A stretch of DNA of 64,000 nucleotides from Hypholoma sublateritium FD-334 SS-4 (taxonomy: Eukaryota; Basidiomycota; Agaricomycetes; Agaricales; Strophariaceae): assembly GCA_000827495.1 (NCBI GenBank), contig KN817537.1, positions 254,419 through 318,418 of the forward strand. The letters run 5' to 3'. The position numbers were made by a program, and so were the translations under genes. The notes under the pieces are model-generated. The model was not told the origin of the DNA, made no database searches, and saw nothing but the letters and a program-made list of their open reading frames with translations. Numbering within the stretch: position 1 is the stretch's first letter; every line of letters begins with the position of its first letter. Of this stretch, positions 47,371 to 59,424 are shown piece after piece.

Positions 47371-47952
47371 AAGCCTAGTATTTTCCCAAATACCGCTCAT
47401 CGATATCTCACAATCAGCTCCACATCAATCGAAGAGCTGCCTGGCAAGCGCAGACCGGTTCATCAGCTTGTGTGAATACACAATTCGCTTTGTTTCTACT
47501 CCGCCCCACGTAAGGTCTTGTGAGCATTCGTTTTGTTCACTGGTCGTAAATATACCAACTAACATGATGTTGGTAGTGCCCCCCAAGGCGTCGGGTAGAC
47601 TGGAGAAAGAGCCGGAATTTTGTCAGCATGCTCATTTTTCCCAGCTATTACACCTTTTCATGGGATCAACCAATATTTGAAGGAAGATTATCCCTCATTT
47701 AGGATCTGCTCTTCCTCGTTGAGGTCAAAATAGCAAGGATGCCACGGCTCTCGATGTCCTTTTTCGCAGAGTACTAGAAAAACACCACATTCAAATTTCG
47801 AACTGACCTCCTCGGTCTATATTTAGGACACTTGCGCTCAAGTACATTCTAAACGCAAATGTAATAACTGCGGTCGAGCCATTACATCGCGGGTCGTGGT
47901 ACATTTATCGGATAGCCGCAATTTAAGGCTATATTCACGGCCCAGTAAAAGG

Positions 47953-47959
47953 TATATAA
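47953..47959 (+). promoter_or_regulatory. TATA box of copper radical oxidase copy 2
   Basis: TATATAA within GGTATATAACCTTCG, which is identical at the same distance before copy 3; 62 nt upstream of ATG 48015. Confidence 0.6.
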
Positions 47960-48014
47960 CCTTCGTGTCATCCCTTCTTTTGACTAACCTCGCCAGGTTC
48001 TGCAATTCTGCGCG

Positions 48015-50126
48015 ATGCTTTTAACCCGATCACTATCGTCATCACTTTCTCTCCTTGCTCTCGCAACTTCTGCTGCCGCTGCAGGATGGGAGTTTATCGA
48101 GGTCGGACAGAGCGGTGTCATTGCCTTGGAGGTAATCATCGTCTCCCCGACACTCGCGATTTTTTTCGATCGCGCGACAAACGATCCGCTCATGGTAGAC
48201 GGGCATGCCGCTTGGGGTGCCCTCTGGAACCTCGAGACGAGCAAAGCTTCCGCGCTTAACCTCGTCACCGACACATTCTGTGCTTCGGGTGCGATTTTGA
48301 GTAATGGCACGATGGTAAATTGACATTCCCTTTTCTCGTGATAATTACATATTACTGGAACTTCATGTTAGGTTAGTGTCGGAGGAAATGTCCCTGCCAA
48401 TCCTGCAGCCCAAGATGGTCGTATGGGCCTTCGCCTGTTCAATCCGTGCGCTGATCCTACCGGTGCCAACTGCACTGTATTTGAGGATCCCGCAACCCTC
48501 CATCTCAACCAAACCCGCTGGTACCCCTCGACGGCGAGGATCTTCGACGGCTCTATCGTGAGTATTTAGCGTAATGCCACATTTTTCTCGTCTAACGGCT
48601 TCGCACAGATAATTGTTGGCGGAATGCACGAGGAAACACCTTTCTATAACACAGATCCTGTCAACAGCTTCGAGTTCTTCCCGTCAAAGGACAACAACAC
48701 ACCCCGTCCTTCTCCATTCTTGGAGCGCAGTTTACCAACCAACCTATTCCCGCGGTATGATTTTCTCTTGGCTGACTGAACAAATCGACATTAAATCTAC
48801 TGGCAGTGTCCTTGCCCTTCCCGACGGAACGCTATTGATGATAGCGAACAACCAAACTATCATATACGACATCGAGAAAAAAACGGAGACAATTCTTCCC
48901 GACATTCCAAATGGCGTGCGCGTTACCAACCCATTCGACGGAACGGCTGCTCTACTGCCTTTGTCGCCGCCTTTGTACACTCCGGAAGTCCTTGTCTGCG
49001 GTGGTTCCAACTCAACCCAGCTCATGCCATCGACATTGCTCTCTTCACAAGATCCGGCATCCGACCAATGCAGCCGTTTGACTCTGACTCCCGAAGGAAT
49101 CGCGAAGGGATGGCAAGTCGAGCGTCTATTGGAGCCGCGAATCATGCCAGAAATGATCCTCATGCCCAACGGTGAAGTTTTGATTATTAACGGCGCCTTG
49201 ACGGGATACGCTGCAGTTGCGTCTGTGGGCGATCCCATCGGAAACTCCAACGCCGATCACCCAGTGTAAGTTGTTTCATTCAATTCCACTGCAAGTATCC
49301 CATTGTCTCGTTATAGCTTTACGCCGTCTATTTACACTCCAAATGCGCCCCTCGGAAAACGTATCAGCAACGCGGGCCTACCTGCCTCCACTGTCGAGCG
49401 GATTTACCACTCTGGGGTTACCTTGACGCCGCAAGGGTACGTAGTTCCTCGATTGAAGATGACAGCGCCGCCCCTGACGTGTTTTTGGATATTTCATAGA
49501 AACATTCTTGTTGCCGGGAGCAACCCAAACAACGATGTCGTGAATAACACTGTGCACGCTAGGTAAAATTATCAAACACTCATAATAATTCGAGGGTAAC
49601 TCACGCAATTCATGCAGCCAATTTACCGTCCAGACCTTGAACCCGCCGTTTTTCTCTGTCGCACGCCCCAGCATTGTCAAAGCTCCGACTCAACTCGCCT
49701 TCAACTCTCGATTCGACCTGCAGGTAACGATACCCAATAACCTTAGGGCGTCCACTATCCAGGGTGAGTATCTGATGATAGGTATATCCGCTCGATACGA
49801 CTGGCTTTAATGCACGTCTCAACTTTAGTCGCTTTAATGGACCTGGGCTTCTCTTCTCATGCATTCCATTCCAGCCAAAGATTAGTGTTCATGGACGCTA
49901 TCTTGTCGTTTGATCGCAAGACTCTTACCGTTACCAGTCCTCCCAACAACAGAGTATTCCCTCCAGGCCCAGGTGAGAGATCGGTATATTATTCTCAGAG
50001 ACGCACCGCTAACAATATTTAGGATGGGTTTTCGTCACCATCGATGATGTAACCAGTGAGGCAGCACACGTTATGGTAGGAAACGGGCTGTCTCCCCCCG
50101 TCAGAGATCAAGGTATCCCTCTATAA
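48015..50126 (+). CDS. Copper radical oxidase (glyoxal/galactose oxidase family), copy 2
   Basis: Secreted H2O2-producing oxidase, close twin of copy 3 and more distant from copy 1. Signal peptide [20 protein letters not shown] with Ala-rich cleavage region. Active-site motifs: [16 protein letters not shown] (Cys), [15 protein letters not shown] (Tyr), [14 protein letters not shown] (Tyr-His), [10 protein letters not shown] (His). Propeller pieces include [35 protein letters not shown] and [20 protein letters not shown]. The C-terminal DUF1929 part ends VRDQGIPL at TAA 50124-50126. Introns are short GT-AG and kept in frame at each junction checked. All five expected copper or radical ligands are present, so activity is likely; substrate range is unknown. 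Confidence 0.91.
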
Positions 50127-50495
50127 ATCACACCAACGGTATGTCCTTGTCGTCGGACCCATATTACTTTTGTATATCTCTTGTATGGAGATGAATCTGT
50201 AGCGATGAGCCGAATTGAAAAGCCATCATTTTTTCAAAACATTTTCGGCAATATCTCCAAAAATATCTATAGCTCAGAGCAAACTCAGAATGCAACTGCA
50301 AGGTTACCGCAAGGCTGCGGTCTCGAGTAGCCTCACTAGGTATTGGTACAACCTTCGTAGGATCAGCGTCTATTCGTCTATGAACGAGAGGATGCATAGG
50401 TGATATTGACATCGCGCGTCGCGTATTGGTCGCGTACCACCGTTACGCGTCGCGCCTGCGCTACATATGATCAGGTGACATGAAATGCGAGCAAA
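50127..50495. other. Spacer between duplication units
   Basis: 3' flank of CRO copy 2; no gene seen. Confidence 0.5.
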
Positions 50496-51240
50496 ATGCT
50501 TGGCACCGTAGGCACTTGCTTGCCACCAATCTCTGACCTACTCGTCCACCACGGTGACTGTCCCACCATCACTACTTTTGAGTGGGAATTCGCTGTCCCG
50601 CTCCAGGCTGTGCTTGACCTGCAGCAATATAAACGCATGTCAGCTGAGAGCCCGAACCCCGTATTCGCGCCTACCTGGTCGGACTCCAGTGCTGCGCCGC
50701 CAAAACCCGAGGGAACGGTCTCTTTTGGTCAACTGTAGTGTTGGAGGCACGAGGGCTCTGTTGCTCATTCCAACTTTGCCATATCACAGGTGATTTCTGA
50801 AATCATAGACATCTGAACCGCAAGGCATATCGCAGCCCGTATAGCTGCTATTGTCGCGGCGGCGTCACAGGCCAGCTTTGTACACGGTAAGGGGATTTGA
50901 GTTGATTTGGTTTCAGTACATACTGACTGCGATGTTCAAGTCTCCGACAGACCACTTCCTTATGAACCCATTTTGATGATATCTACCTTTGGTTATGGGG
51001 CCGGGCGAGTCCGAATGGATCAGCCTTCGAATATCTCTATTCACGAACGTTCCTCTACCACTTTGTATCCCATAAAGAATCGACATCTCTCAGCATCAAG
51101 GGCGGCGCTGACTATTTATTTCAGGTATGGGGTCATTTCTTCAATAAAAAACACCGAAATCTAACTGTGTGGACTTTCGCATTTCGATTTGCCAGAAAGG
51201 TGAGTGTCGAATCTGCCCTTTGTCACCGCAAAAAAGCTTT
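50496..51240 (+). pseudogene. Decayed copy 2 of the PNPOx-like/FAD oxidoreductase, 3' part only
   Basis: Matches the FAD-domain part of the intact relative from the STIATFEWES region (about 50560) onward, then fragments corresponding to the residues before the C-terminus (near 51040-51180). The 5' half (FMN domain) is absent. Multiple stops and frame shifts. It occupies the same place before CRO copy 3 that decayed copy 1 has before CRO copy 2. Confidence 0.7.
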
Positions 51241-51857
51241 TGTGCTGATAATTCGAATAGTCTCGACCAATTCCTGACAATATCTCATTTAGCTCCACTT
51301 CAGTCGAGGAACTTGCTGGTAAGCGCAGCTCGGCTCATCAACTTGTGTGAACACAAACTCGCGTTATCTCCTCTTCGCGTACGGTCTTGTGAGCAACCGT
51401 TTCGTTCAACCGTTGTAAATATACCAGCTAATATGCTGTAGGCAGTACCCTCAACTGACCGGGTAGCTTGGAGAAAGAGCCGGATTTTTGTCAGCATGCT
51501 CAAATTCTCAGGCGATAAATATGAACTGATGTTTCCCGGAAGATTGACCCACATTTAGGATTCACTTTTCCATGTTGAGGTCAAAATAGCAAAGATGCCA
51601 TGGACCTCAAAGTTCTTTTTCGCAGAGTAATGCGAAAATAATCAAATTCAACTTACGAACTGACCTACTTGCTCTAAATTTAGGATACATCCTAAACGCA
51701 AATGTAATGTCTGCGGTCGAGCTACTACATTACGGGTCGTGGAATACTCACTGTGCTAATGCATCTTTCCAGTTATAATCGTGGGTCATAAAAAGGTATA
51801 TAACCTTCGCGCTATCCCTTTTCTGACTAACCTCGCCAGGTTCCACATTTCTGCGCG
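51241..51857. other. Duplicated spacer and promoter of CRO copy 3
   Basis: No gene; matches the 47380-48014 segment of unit A with small insertions and deletions. Confidence 0.6.
51797..51803 (+). promoter_or_regulatory. TATA box of copper radical oxidase copy 3
   Basis: TATATAA, 61 nt upstream of ATG 51858, in the same GGTATATAACCTTCG context as copy 2. Confidence 0.6.
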
Positions 51858-53961
51858 ATGCGTTTGAGCCGATCATTATCGTCATCCTTTTCTTTGCTTG
51901 CTGCTGCTGCTTCTGCTGCTGCAGCAGGATGGGAGTTTATTGAGGTCGGACAGAGCGGTGTCATTGCCTTGGAGGTAATCATCGTCTCCCCGACTCTCGC
52001 CATTTTCTTCGATCGCGCTACAAATGATCCACTTATGATTGACGGGCACGCCGCCTGGGGAGCCCTCTGGAACCTCGAAACAAGCAAGGCATCTGCGCTC
52101 AACCTTGTTACAGACACATTTTGTGCTTCGGGTGCGTTTTTGAGTAATGGAACAATGGTAGGTCATTAACTATTTCTCTCAATGATTACGCGTCGCTGAC
52201 ATTTCACTTTAGGCTAGTGTTGGAGGAAATATCCCCGCCAATCCTGCGGCGCAAGACGGTCGTATGGGTCTTCGCCTGTTCAACCCGTGCGCTGATCCCA
52301 CTGGAGCTAACTGTACGGTATTTGAGGATCCTGCGACCCTTCACCTTAACCAAACGCGATGGTATCCCTCGACAGCAAGGATATTCGACGGCTCTATCGT
52401 GAGCGCTCGGCATAGCGTGATACAATTCTTTCTAACAGATTTACGCAGATAATCGTCGGTGGAATGCACGAAGACACACCTTTCTATAACACGGATCCTG
52501 TCAACAGCTTCGAGTTTTTCCCATCAAAAGATAACAACACCCCGCGCCCTTCTGCTTTCTTGGAGCGCAGTTTACCAGTCAACTTATTCCCTCGGTATGA
52601 ACTTCTATATATATCCTATTGAGCGCACTGACATTTAAACTATTTGGTAGGGTCTTTGCTCTTCCCGACGGAACGCTGTTGATGATAGCAAACAACCAAA
52701 CTATCATATACGACATCGAGAAAAAAACGGAGACGATCCTCCCTGACATTCCAAATGGTGTCCGCGTTACCAATCCTTTCGACGGAACGGCCGCTCTACT
52801 GCCTTTGTCGCCGCCTCTGTACACTCCGGAAGTACTCGTCTGTGGTGGTTCTAACTCGAGTCAGCTCATGCCGTCGACATTGCTCTCGTCTCAAGATCCG
52901 GCATCCGATCAATGCAGCCGTTTGACTCTGACTCCCGAAGGAATCGCGAAGGGATGGCAAGTCGAGCGTCTATTGGAGCCACGAGTCATGCCAGAAATGA
53001 TTCTGATGCCCAATGGCGAAATACTGATTATCAACGGCGCCTTGACGGGATACGCTGCAGTTGCATCTGTTGGCGATCCCATCGGGAACTCCAACGCTGA
53101 TCACCCCGTGTAAATCTGTTCACTCAATTTTTCTTCACGCATATCTCATCATCTCAATTTAGCTTCACGCCGTCGATATACACTCCAAATGCGCCCCTCG
53201 GAAAGCGTATCAGCAACGCGGGCCTGCCTACCTCCAATGTTGAGCGAATGTACCACTCTGGAGTTACTCTGACGCCACAAGGGTACGCAATTGACACTAA
53301 TTTCATAAAAGTGTACCGCTAACGTATTCATAGAAACATTCTTGTTGCCGGAAGTAACCCAAACAGCGAAGTTGTGAATAATACTGTACATGCTAGGTAA
53401 ACGACATACATTCACAACTGTTCAAGAGTATCTCACACCGCACATGCAGTCAATTCACTGTTCAGACCTTAAACCCGCCCTTTTTCTCCGTCGCGCGCCC
53501 CAGCATCGTCAAAGCTCCGACTCAACTCGCCTTCAACTCTCGATTCGAGCTGCAGGTAACGATACCAAATAACCTTAGGGCGTCCACTATCCAGGGTGAG
53601 CATGTATGAGAAGTATCTAGGCTGTGCAACTGGGGTTAACGCACGTCTCGCCTTTAGTTGCTTTAATGGATTTGGGATTCTCCTCCCATGCGTTCCATTC
53701 AAGCCAAAGATTGGTGTTCATGGATGCTATCATGTCGCTTGACCGCAAGACCCTTACTGTTACAAGTCCACCTAACAACAGGGTGTTCCCTCCAGGCCCC
53801 GGTAAGAGACTCGCAATATAACTCCTCGAGATAAAGCACTGACGATATATCTCTTAGGATGGATTTTTGTCACCATCGACGATGTAACCAGCGAAGCAGC
53901 ACATGTTATGGTAGGAAATGGGCTGTCTCCCCCCGTCAAAGACCAAGGTATCCCTCTCTAA
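51858..53961 (+). CDS. Copper radical oxidase (glyoxal/galactose oxidase family), copy 3
   Basis: Near-identical protein to copy 2. Signal peptide [20 protein letters not shown]. Ligand motifs [44 protein letters not shown] and [10 protein letters not shown] are all preserved. The beta-propeller carries [20 protein letters not shown] and [20 protein letters not shown]; the C-terminal DUF1929 part ends VKDQGIPL at TAA 53959-53961. Compared with copy 2, the differences sit mostly in the signal peptide, introns and synonymous positions, which suggests purifying selection after a fairly recent tandem duplication. The exon structure is unchanged. Confidence 0.91.
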
Positions 53962-54285
53962 CTCAAATGATGTTGAGTCTATGTCATCAGAGCCACCCTA
54001 CTTCTGTACGTCTAAAATATCGAGATGATTCTGTATCGAGATCATGATGACCCAAAAATGAAAAAATTTATCATTTGTCCAAGCGCCCATCACGGGGAAA
54101 AGAAGTCTTCGCAGATAGCGGCGCCGGGCGGCCGGACGCTCAAGGCATCAGATTCTGATGAATACACCAGGCCTGTGTTCCTATATCTACTTGGAAGCAG
54201 ATGTGGCATTTTGCACTCCCACTATCTTACCCGTCTGGCACTGAAATGGAGAGTAGGACAAGCTGGTATGCTCCTGTAGTAGGAT

Positions 54286-55866
54286 TTGACGTTCATAACA
54301 TTTAATTGGCAACCACTTTCGAGGAAAAATATTGCAAATACGCACTGTCGAAGAAGATACAATATCCTCCGAGTCAGTGGGGTTCAGGATGCTAGGAGAG
54401 ACGCAAAACCCGCAAGGATGACGCTACTAGGTCCGTTCTGTTTATTTTTAAAAAATGTCTTTGATCAAGGCCAGGGGATCCTAATGCCTGGTATCATCTG
54501 CTGCCAGGGTCATCTGGCTCTGGTAAATCTACAATAATGAAGCAAATGGATATCATATATCAAGGAGGCATATCCGAAAAGAACAGATACCAGCAGCTGG
54601 TCTATGAGAACATATACAGTGCCATCGCCGACGTCGTACAGCACATGAACCAGAACCAGTATTGGTCAAATTTCAAATATAAAGTAAGGTTTTGAGGCGC
54701 TCCCCGATTTTCGAGTCTACGTCCAGTTTTTATACTTTGCCTCTATCGCTGACTATTTCTCTGTGACAGGGCTATGAGAATATTGCCAATAAAATTGTTT
54801 CAGAATGGAACTGTCGCGCTACTATGCCTGATCACGTTGGGATTGTCATAGAGGAGATATGGAGCGATTCATTTGTTCGATCTCTTGTAAATCTGGGGAA
54901 ATTTGTATTTTCCTGTGATTCGTCCGAGTAGTATGTGGAATTCTCACATCTCCGAAATACTCTCTTAGAATATTGACCCCCGATTTTCAGTTTTCTCAAC
55001 AACATCTCCCGAATTGGACATCCGAGCTATTGCCCCAGCGACGAGGACATAATCCGAGGATGGTGTACTTCCACGGGGATTTATACTCAAACTTTCAATA
55101 TAAAAAGTGCTCAGTGCGTTCACATTTTACTCTCAAATTTAAGTACCCTCCTGATGCAAAGCATCACTGCCGTCAGGGTCGAGGTTATCGATACATCCGG
55201 TGCTAGATCTGAGAGAAGAAAATGGCGTCATTGCTTCCAACCTGGCATGCTTGTTGTCTTCTGTGTAGCCTTGACTGACTACAGTCAACGGCTCTCTGAA
55301 GACAAATCAGCTGTGCGTACTCGAATAATCTTGGCTCTCGTGTCATTTTGTCTAAATACCTGCGTTCAGAGTCGCATGACCGACTCGTTACAGCTATTTA
55401 AAGACATCGCCAATTCAAAAGAGCTACTGGAGTCCTCCATGATAATAATTTTTACAAAAGCGGACCACCTTCGTGAGAGGATAGAAAAGGTAGGTATATT
55501 CCACGAAGACAAATCGCCCCGGTCTGATTACTACACACCTGTGTAATAACAGACACCTCTATCGCATTCCTTCGTCGATTACACAGGCGAAGATACCTTT
55601 GAAGCTGCGCTATCGTATATTGCAAATCGCTACCTCTCCCTCGTAGTTTCCAGGACAAAGCCCATATATACATAGTTGAGTGTCGTCATACTATTAGATG
55701 GCCTAGGGTCCCAACCGTTTATTGCAGCGTAGTGGATGCCACGAATACAGAAGACGTCCGCAGCACATTTTCTGAAGTATATGTTGAGTATATGATAACT
55801 TCCTTCCGCTTTGAAAATAAAGAACAGTCCTTTCATAATAGAACTATTTTAGAACACGTTCAATAG
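54286..55866 (+). CDS. Divergent heterotrimeric G-protein alpha subunit-like protein
   Basis: Guanine-nucleotide-binding protein of the G-alpha fold. The P-loop is assembled across an intron as TLLG-GSSGSGKST, followed by IMKQMDIIYQGG. Later exons: FLNNISRIGHPSYCPSDEDI, IRGWCTSTGIYTQTFNIKSA, VEVIDTSGARSERRKWRHCF (switch II), VVFCVALTDYSQRLSEDKSA, RMTDSLQLFKDIANSKELLE, IIIFTKADHLRERIEK (guanine-specificity motif TKAD in place of NKxD), VDYTGEDTFEAALSYIANRY and VVDATNTEDVRSTFSEVYV. The gene ends at TAG 55864-55866. Six or more exons, all in frame. The switch I Arg is not found (GWCTSTGI where RVxTTGI is usual) and the switch II Gln is Ala (DTSGA for DVGGQ). The first codon was not found: the exon is open back to 54286 without ATG, so an upstream exon is likely. 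Agaricomycetes are known to carry expanded divergent G-alpha sets. Confidence 0.78.
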
Positions 55867-56299
55867 TTTAGACTAAACTAAGATCTGCATGAACCTTCTC
55901 TGAATCAGGAGCCTATGATTTTGCTCTGATTTTCCAGATTCCGTAAAGTTATTAAATATAACGGCAGGTTGATCTCAACCAAATGTCAACGATTAATCAA
56001 CGACGGAGTAGAATATCATTTTAATGAGTTTTATTAGAGATAGCACCGGAAGGTTTTCTTTTTGAAAAATTTCCTACAGATACTACTTTGAAGCAGGGTA
56101 TCTTATCCATTTTTATAGCTTTGAAGAATGGCGGTCGCCGATGCACTACAAGGCTGACAAAGACGTGGGAAATATAACATGCTTGTGGCTATGCGCCAAA
56201 AAATTGTGCTTGTCAACGCCGACGACGACCGCGAGCATCTCTTGACGACGTGAAGGACGACGGCGACTATACTCACGACCTTCTGCCGCCGATAAAATC
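55867..56299. other. Intergenic region before eIF3e
   Basis: AT-rich spacer, GC-richer near the eIF3e start; no gene or clear TATA. Confidence 0.5.
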
Positions 56300-57969
56300 A
56301 TGGCGCAATACGATCTCTCGAAAACGCTGATTCCCTACCTTGACCGCCACCTCTCATTCCCCTTACTTGCCCACCTTGGGGAAACTGGGCTTTTCCCGGC
56401 GGAGGAGGTCACTGTTGCCCAGTATGAGCTAGCGAAGGGCACGAACATGTTCGACTATGCGAAGGGGCTTTTCGAGGGGATATATCCAGGGGAGACGGTA
56501 CCAGCAGGTGCGTATGGTGTGGTGCTGTTCGTTTGGTTTTGTCCCTGATGATTTACCTCTTGATTATGAAATCCGTTCTTTCAATCTGCCTGGATAACAA
56601 TGGATCTCAGAATTCGACCAAAAGCGCACAAACGCAGTGTCAACGAACGAGCGGCTGCAACAAGAGGCGCAGGCTGTCCTCGATGTCATTGAAAATCCCG
56701 ATGTTGCGCAAGCTCTGCGCCAGGACAAGAACCAAAATCTGCAATATCTCAAAGACAACTACAACGTATGTTGCTGAAACCTGTCGCCGTATCGGCTAAC
56801 ACCCATTTCAGCTGACGCTTGATCAAATCACTGCGCTGTATAACTTCGGTCAATTCCAATATTCGTACGGAAACTACACCGGAGCCGCCGACTACCTATA
56901 TCATTTCCGTGTGCTATCGACGGACGCCGAGCTTAACACCTCCGCACACTGGGGGAAGCTTGCCTCCGATATCCTCACCGGCCGATGGGATGTAGCCCTC
57001 GAAGAGCTGAACACCCTCCGCGACGCCATCGACACCCGATCCGCGCCCAGCCTCCTCGGCAGCACCGCTGCACAAGCACAGGGCGCCGTCCTGGACCCCG
57101 CTCTCGGACAACTGCACTCAAGGACATGGGTCGTGCACTGGAGTCTGTTTGTGTACTTCAATCACCCCCAGGGCCGCACCCTGCTGCTCGAGACGTTCCT
57201 GTCTCCGACGTACCTGAACACGATCCAGACGAGCTGTCCATGGGTCCTGCGCTACCTTGCCGCCGCTGCCATTCTGTCACGCAAGGCCGCCGCCGGTCTC
57301 ACAACTCCCGCCACACCATTGTCCCCCCGCGTGCGCCACGCAATTCGCGAGATCGTCAAGGTAATCCAGACAGAGGAATATCAGTACAGCGACCCGGTGA
57401 CGGAGTTCCTGCGTGAACTCTATGTCGAGTTTGACTTTGAGCGGGCACAGAAGGCGCTGAGCGAGGCTGTCGACGGTGTTTTGGCCAACGACTTTTTCCT
57501 TGGCGAGTTCAAGGACGAGTTCCTCGATTGCGCACGATTCCTGGTGAGCGAGGCATATGTGCGGATACACGGACGGGTGGACATTGAGTGCGTTATGTCT
57601 TTTGATTCCATGCTCAGAAGTCTAATCGTATGCAGGAACCTATCCGAGCGCCTGAACCTGTCACAAGAAGAGGGTGAAAAGTGGATCGTGAACTTGATCC
57701 GGGAGAGCCGCATGGGCGCTGATGCGAAGATCGACTTGGAGAAGGTGGGTATCTTCCATCCCTCTTGATTTCTATGCTAACTTCTACTCTTCCAGAACGT
57801 CATCGATATCAACCGGCCGCCACAGCCCGTCTACCAGACGGTCATTGAGAAGACCCGGCAGCTCGCAGTACGCACGCAGGCCCTCGGTGTCGCCATCGGC
57901 CGCCCCCCGCAGCAAGCACAACAGCAACAGCAAAAACCAGACCAAGCGCAGGAAGTTCTGGTCAACTAG
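56300..57969 (+). CDS. Eukaryotic translation initiation factor 3 subunit e (Int6)
   Basis: Core PCI-domain subunit of eIF3, acting in the cytosol in 43S complex assembly. The start MAQYDLSKTLIPYLDRHLSF is typical of the family. It continues PLLAHLGETGLFPAEEVTVA, KGTNMFDYAKGLFEGIYPG and, over introns, FDQKRTNAVSTNERLQQEAQ, TLDQITALYNFGQFQYSYGN and YTGAADYLYHFRVLSTDAEL. The PCI region includes TWVVHWSLFVYFNHPQGR, LETFLSPTYLNTIQTSCPW and LSERLNLSQEEGEKWIVNLI. The last exon gives NVIDINRPPQPVYQTVIEKT and a Gln-rich tail (QQAQQQQQKPDQAQ) ending at TAG 57967-57969. Five or six exons. Length close to 440 residues as in other species. Intact and presumably essential or near-essential housekeeping. 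Confidence 0.95.
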
Positions 57970-59424
57970 CCATTGTATCAGCATAGAATCGCTATCGATA
58001 GGCTATGTGTGCCCTCCCTTCTCGCATCGTGACGGTGTGGGGACTGGTCAATCTCGCTGGGTGGTGTCCGTAGGGGAGGGGGGATGTGTGGTTGACGCGC
58101 CTCTAGGCTAAAATTCGGTCTTGTTCCTTTCCTTTCTGCCTCGTTCTCTCATTCTTTTTGTATCTTGCTTTCTATTTTGTCTGTTGCATGCATACAACTG
58201 TCGCCGTGGTAAGGCGATATGCGAATGAAGGCCCTGCTGGCCGGATCGGCGCGCCAATTATAAAATATTTGCATAATCAGAGTATATGTGGTCAGTCGTG
58301 CTCGCTAGAGGTTGTGATATTTATAGGACCAATGGCAAAGAAAATGGATCGAATAAAGCAATATGCGGGCCGCTCCATCTCTGGTACCATCGATGTATCT
58401 CGGATGTGAGATCAATGCGAGATTTGGATGAATCATGAAGAGTCGCATAGGTCTAAGAGCCCAATACCACTAAAAGGTCTGCGTAGCTTGAAAGTAACGC
58501 GCTGATTGCGTCTTAGATTGAGAAACGTTGATCGAAGAAAATGTTTTCTGATACCGTTCCGTATATGGTAGTTATTTCTTTTTAAAGACACTCAGTGATC
58601 AAACCTCTTATAATGGGCTTCATATGCTTACACGACGCCTTATCCTCAGATTGTTGGTCACCTACTAATAAATGACCAGAGAGCTCGGTACACTGGCCAA
58701 GATAGGATATTCTGGCCGAGCCTTGCCAGACAGGTATCCGTGAAGTAACCGGGCCCACTTCACGTGAATGATAAGCCGAAAGAACTGCAGAGGACTCAGG
58801 AACCCGACGGCACGACAGGGTTTGACTTGATAAAGTAGATAAGCGAGGATAATTGAAAAGGTGCGATAGGCGGCATGGCCTGTGAAACCAACATGGGGAC
58901 ATTCCATATCAAAGAATCTCTCCAGGCCCCCAATTGAATATGTTTTCGAAGTGGGACTGAATACCTTCATGAAGACGGTGTATGAGCACGCTACTTATTA
59001 CTATTGATACGTCCTGGGTATAGTGCGGAGACGTTTGGCAGCGGTCATGTCGTGATGTCTGCGCAAAAGGGAATCTCCCTCCGTACCCCTCGCCAATGAA
59101 TGCGATGAACGAAAAAGCGTTTGAATACGATGAAAGCATAGCAACATTGATTTCAAAGTTCCCCATTACTTTCAACCTGGGCTATTGTAATTTTTTTGGC
59201 AGAGCTAGGGCGAGTAATAATTTGTCCAAATGTTATAAATATACCTGCGCGGCTGTCTATCATTCTCGGAGAATTTGACACTTCTGTTAATCTTGAGTTG
59301 ATCATCATTTATCGTACGCGGCTGTCCAGAAGGAGTACAATAGTAATGAACGAGCATGAGTTTTCGAATAAAAGGCTCACGTCAACAGTCTAACCATTGT
59401 GGTGTACCTGCTTCACTTCGTAGT
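57970..59424. other. Intergenic region between eIF3e and the WSC protein
   Basis: Nearly 1.5 kb. Minus-strand open frames at 58582-58970 are about 100 codons but show no motif or splice-linked partner. Nothing else supported. Confidence 0.45.

Larger units (their letters stand above)
46540..50126 (+). repeat. Tandem duplication unit A (oxidoreductase relic plus CRO copy 2)
   Basis: Resembles 50540-53961 over the relic, the roughly 650-nt spacer and the complete oxidase gene including promoter. In the spacer, the block at 47690-47900 clearly matches 51550-51740. Limits are estimated by eye. Confidence 0.75.
50540..53961 (+). repeat. Tandem duplication unit B (oxidoreductase relic plus CRO copy 3)
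   Basis: Direct repeat of 46540-50126, shortened in its relic part. Confidence 0.75.

Noticed and set aside
58582..58970. Minus-strand frames of about 100 codons between eIF3e and the WSC gene
   Set aside because: No motif and no exon partners; treated as chance.
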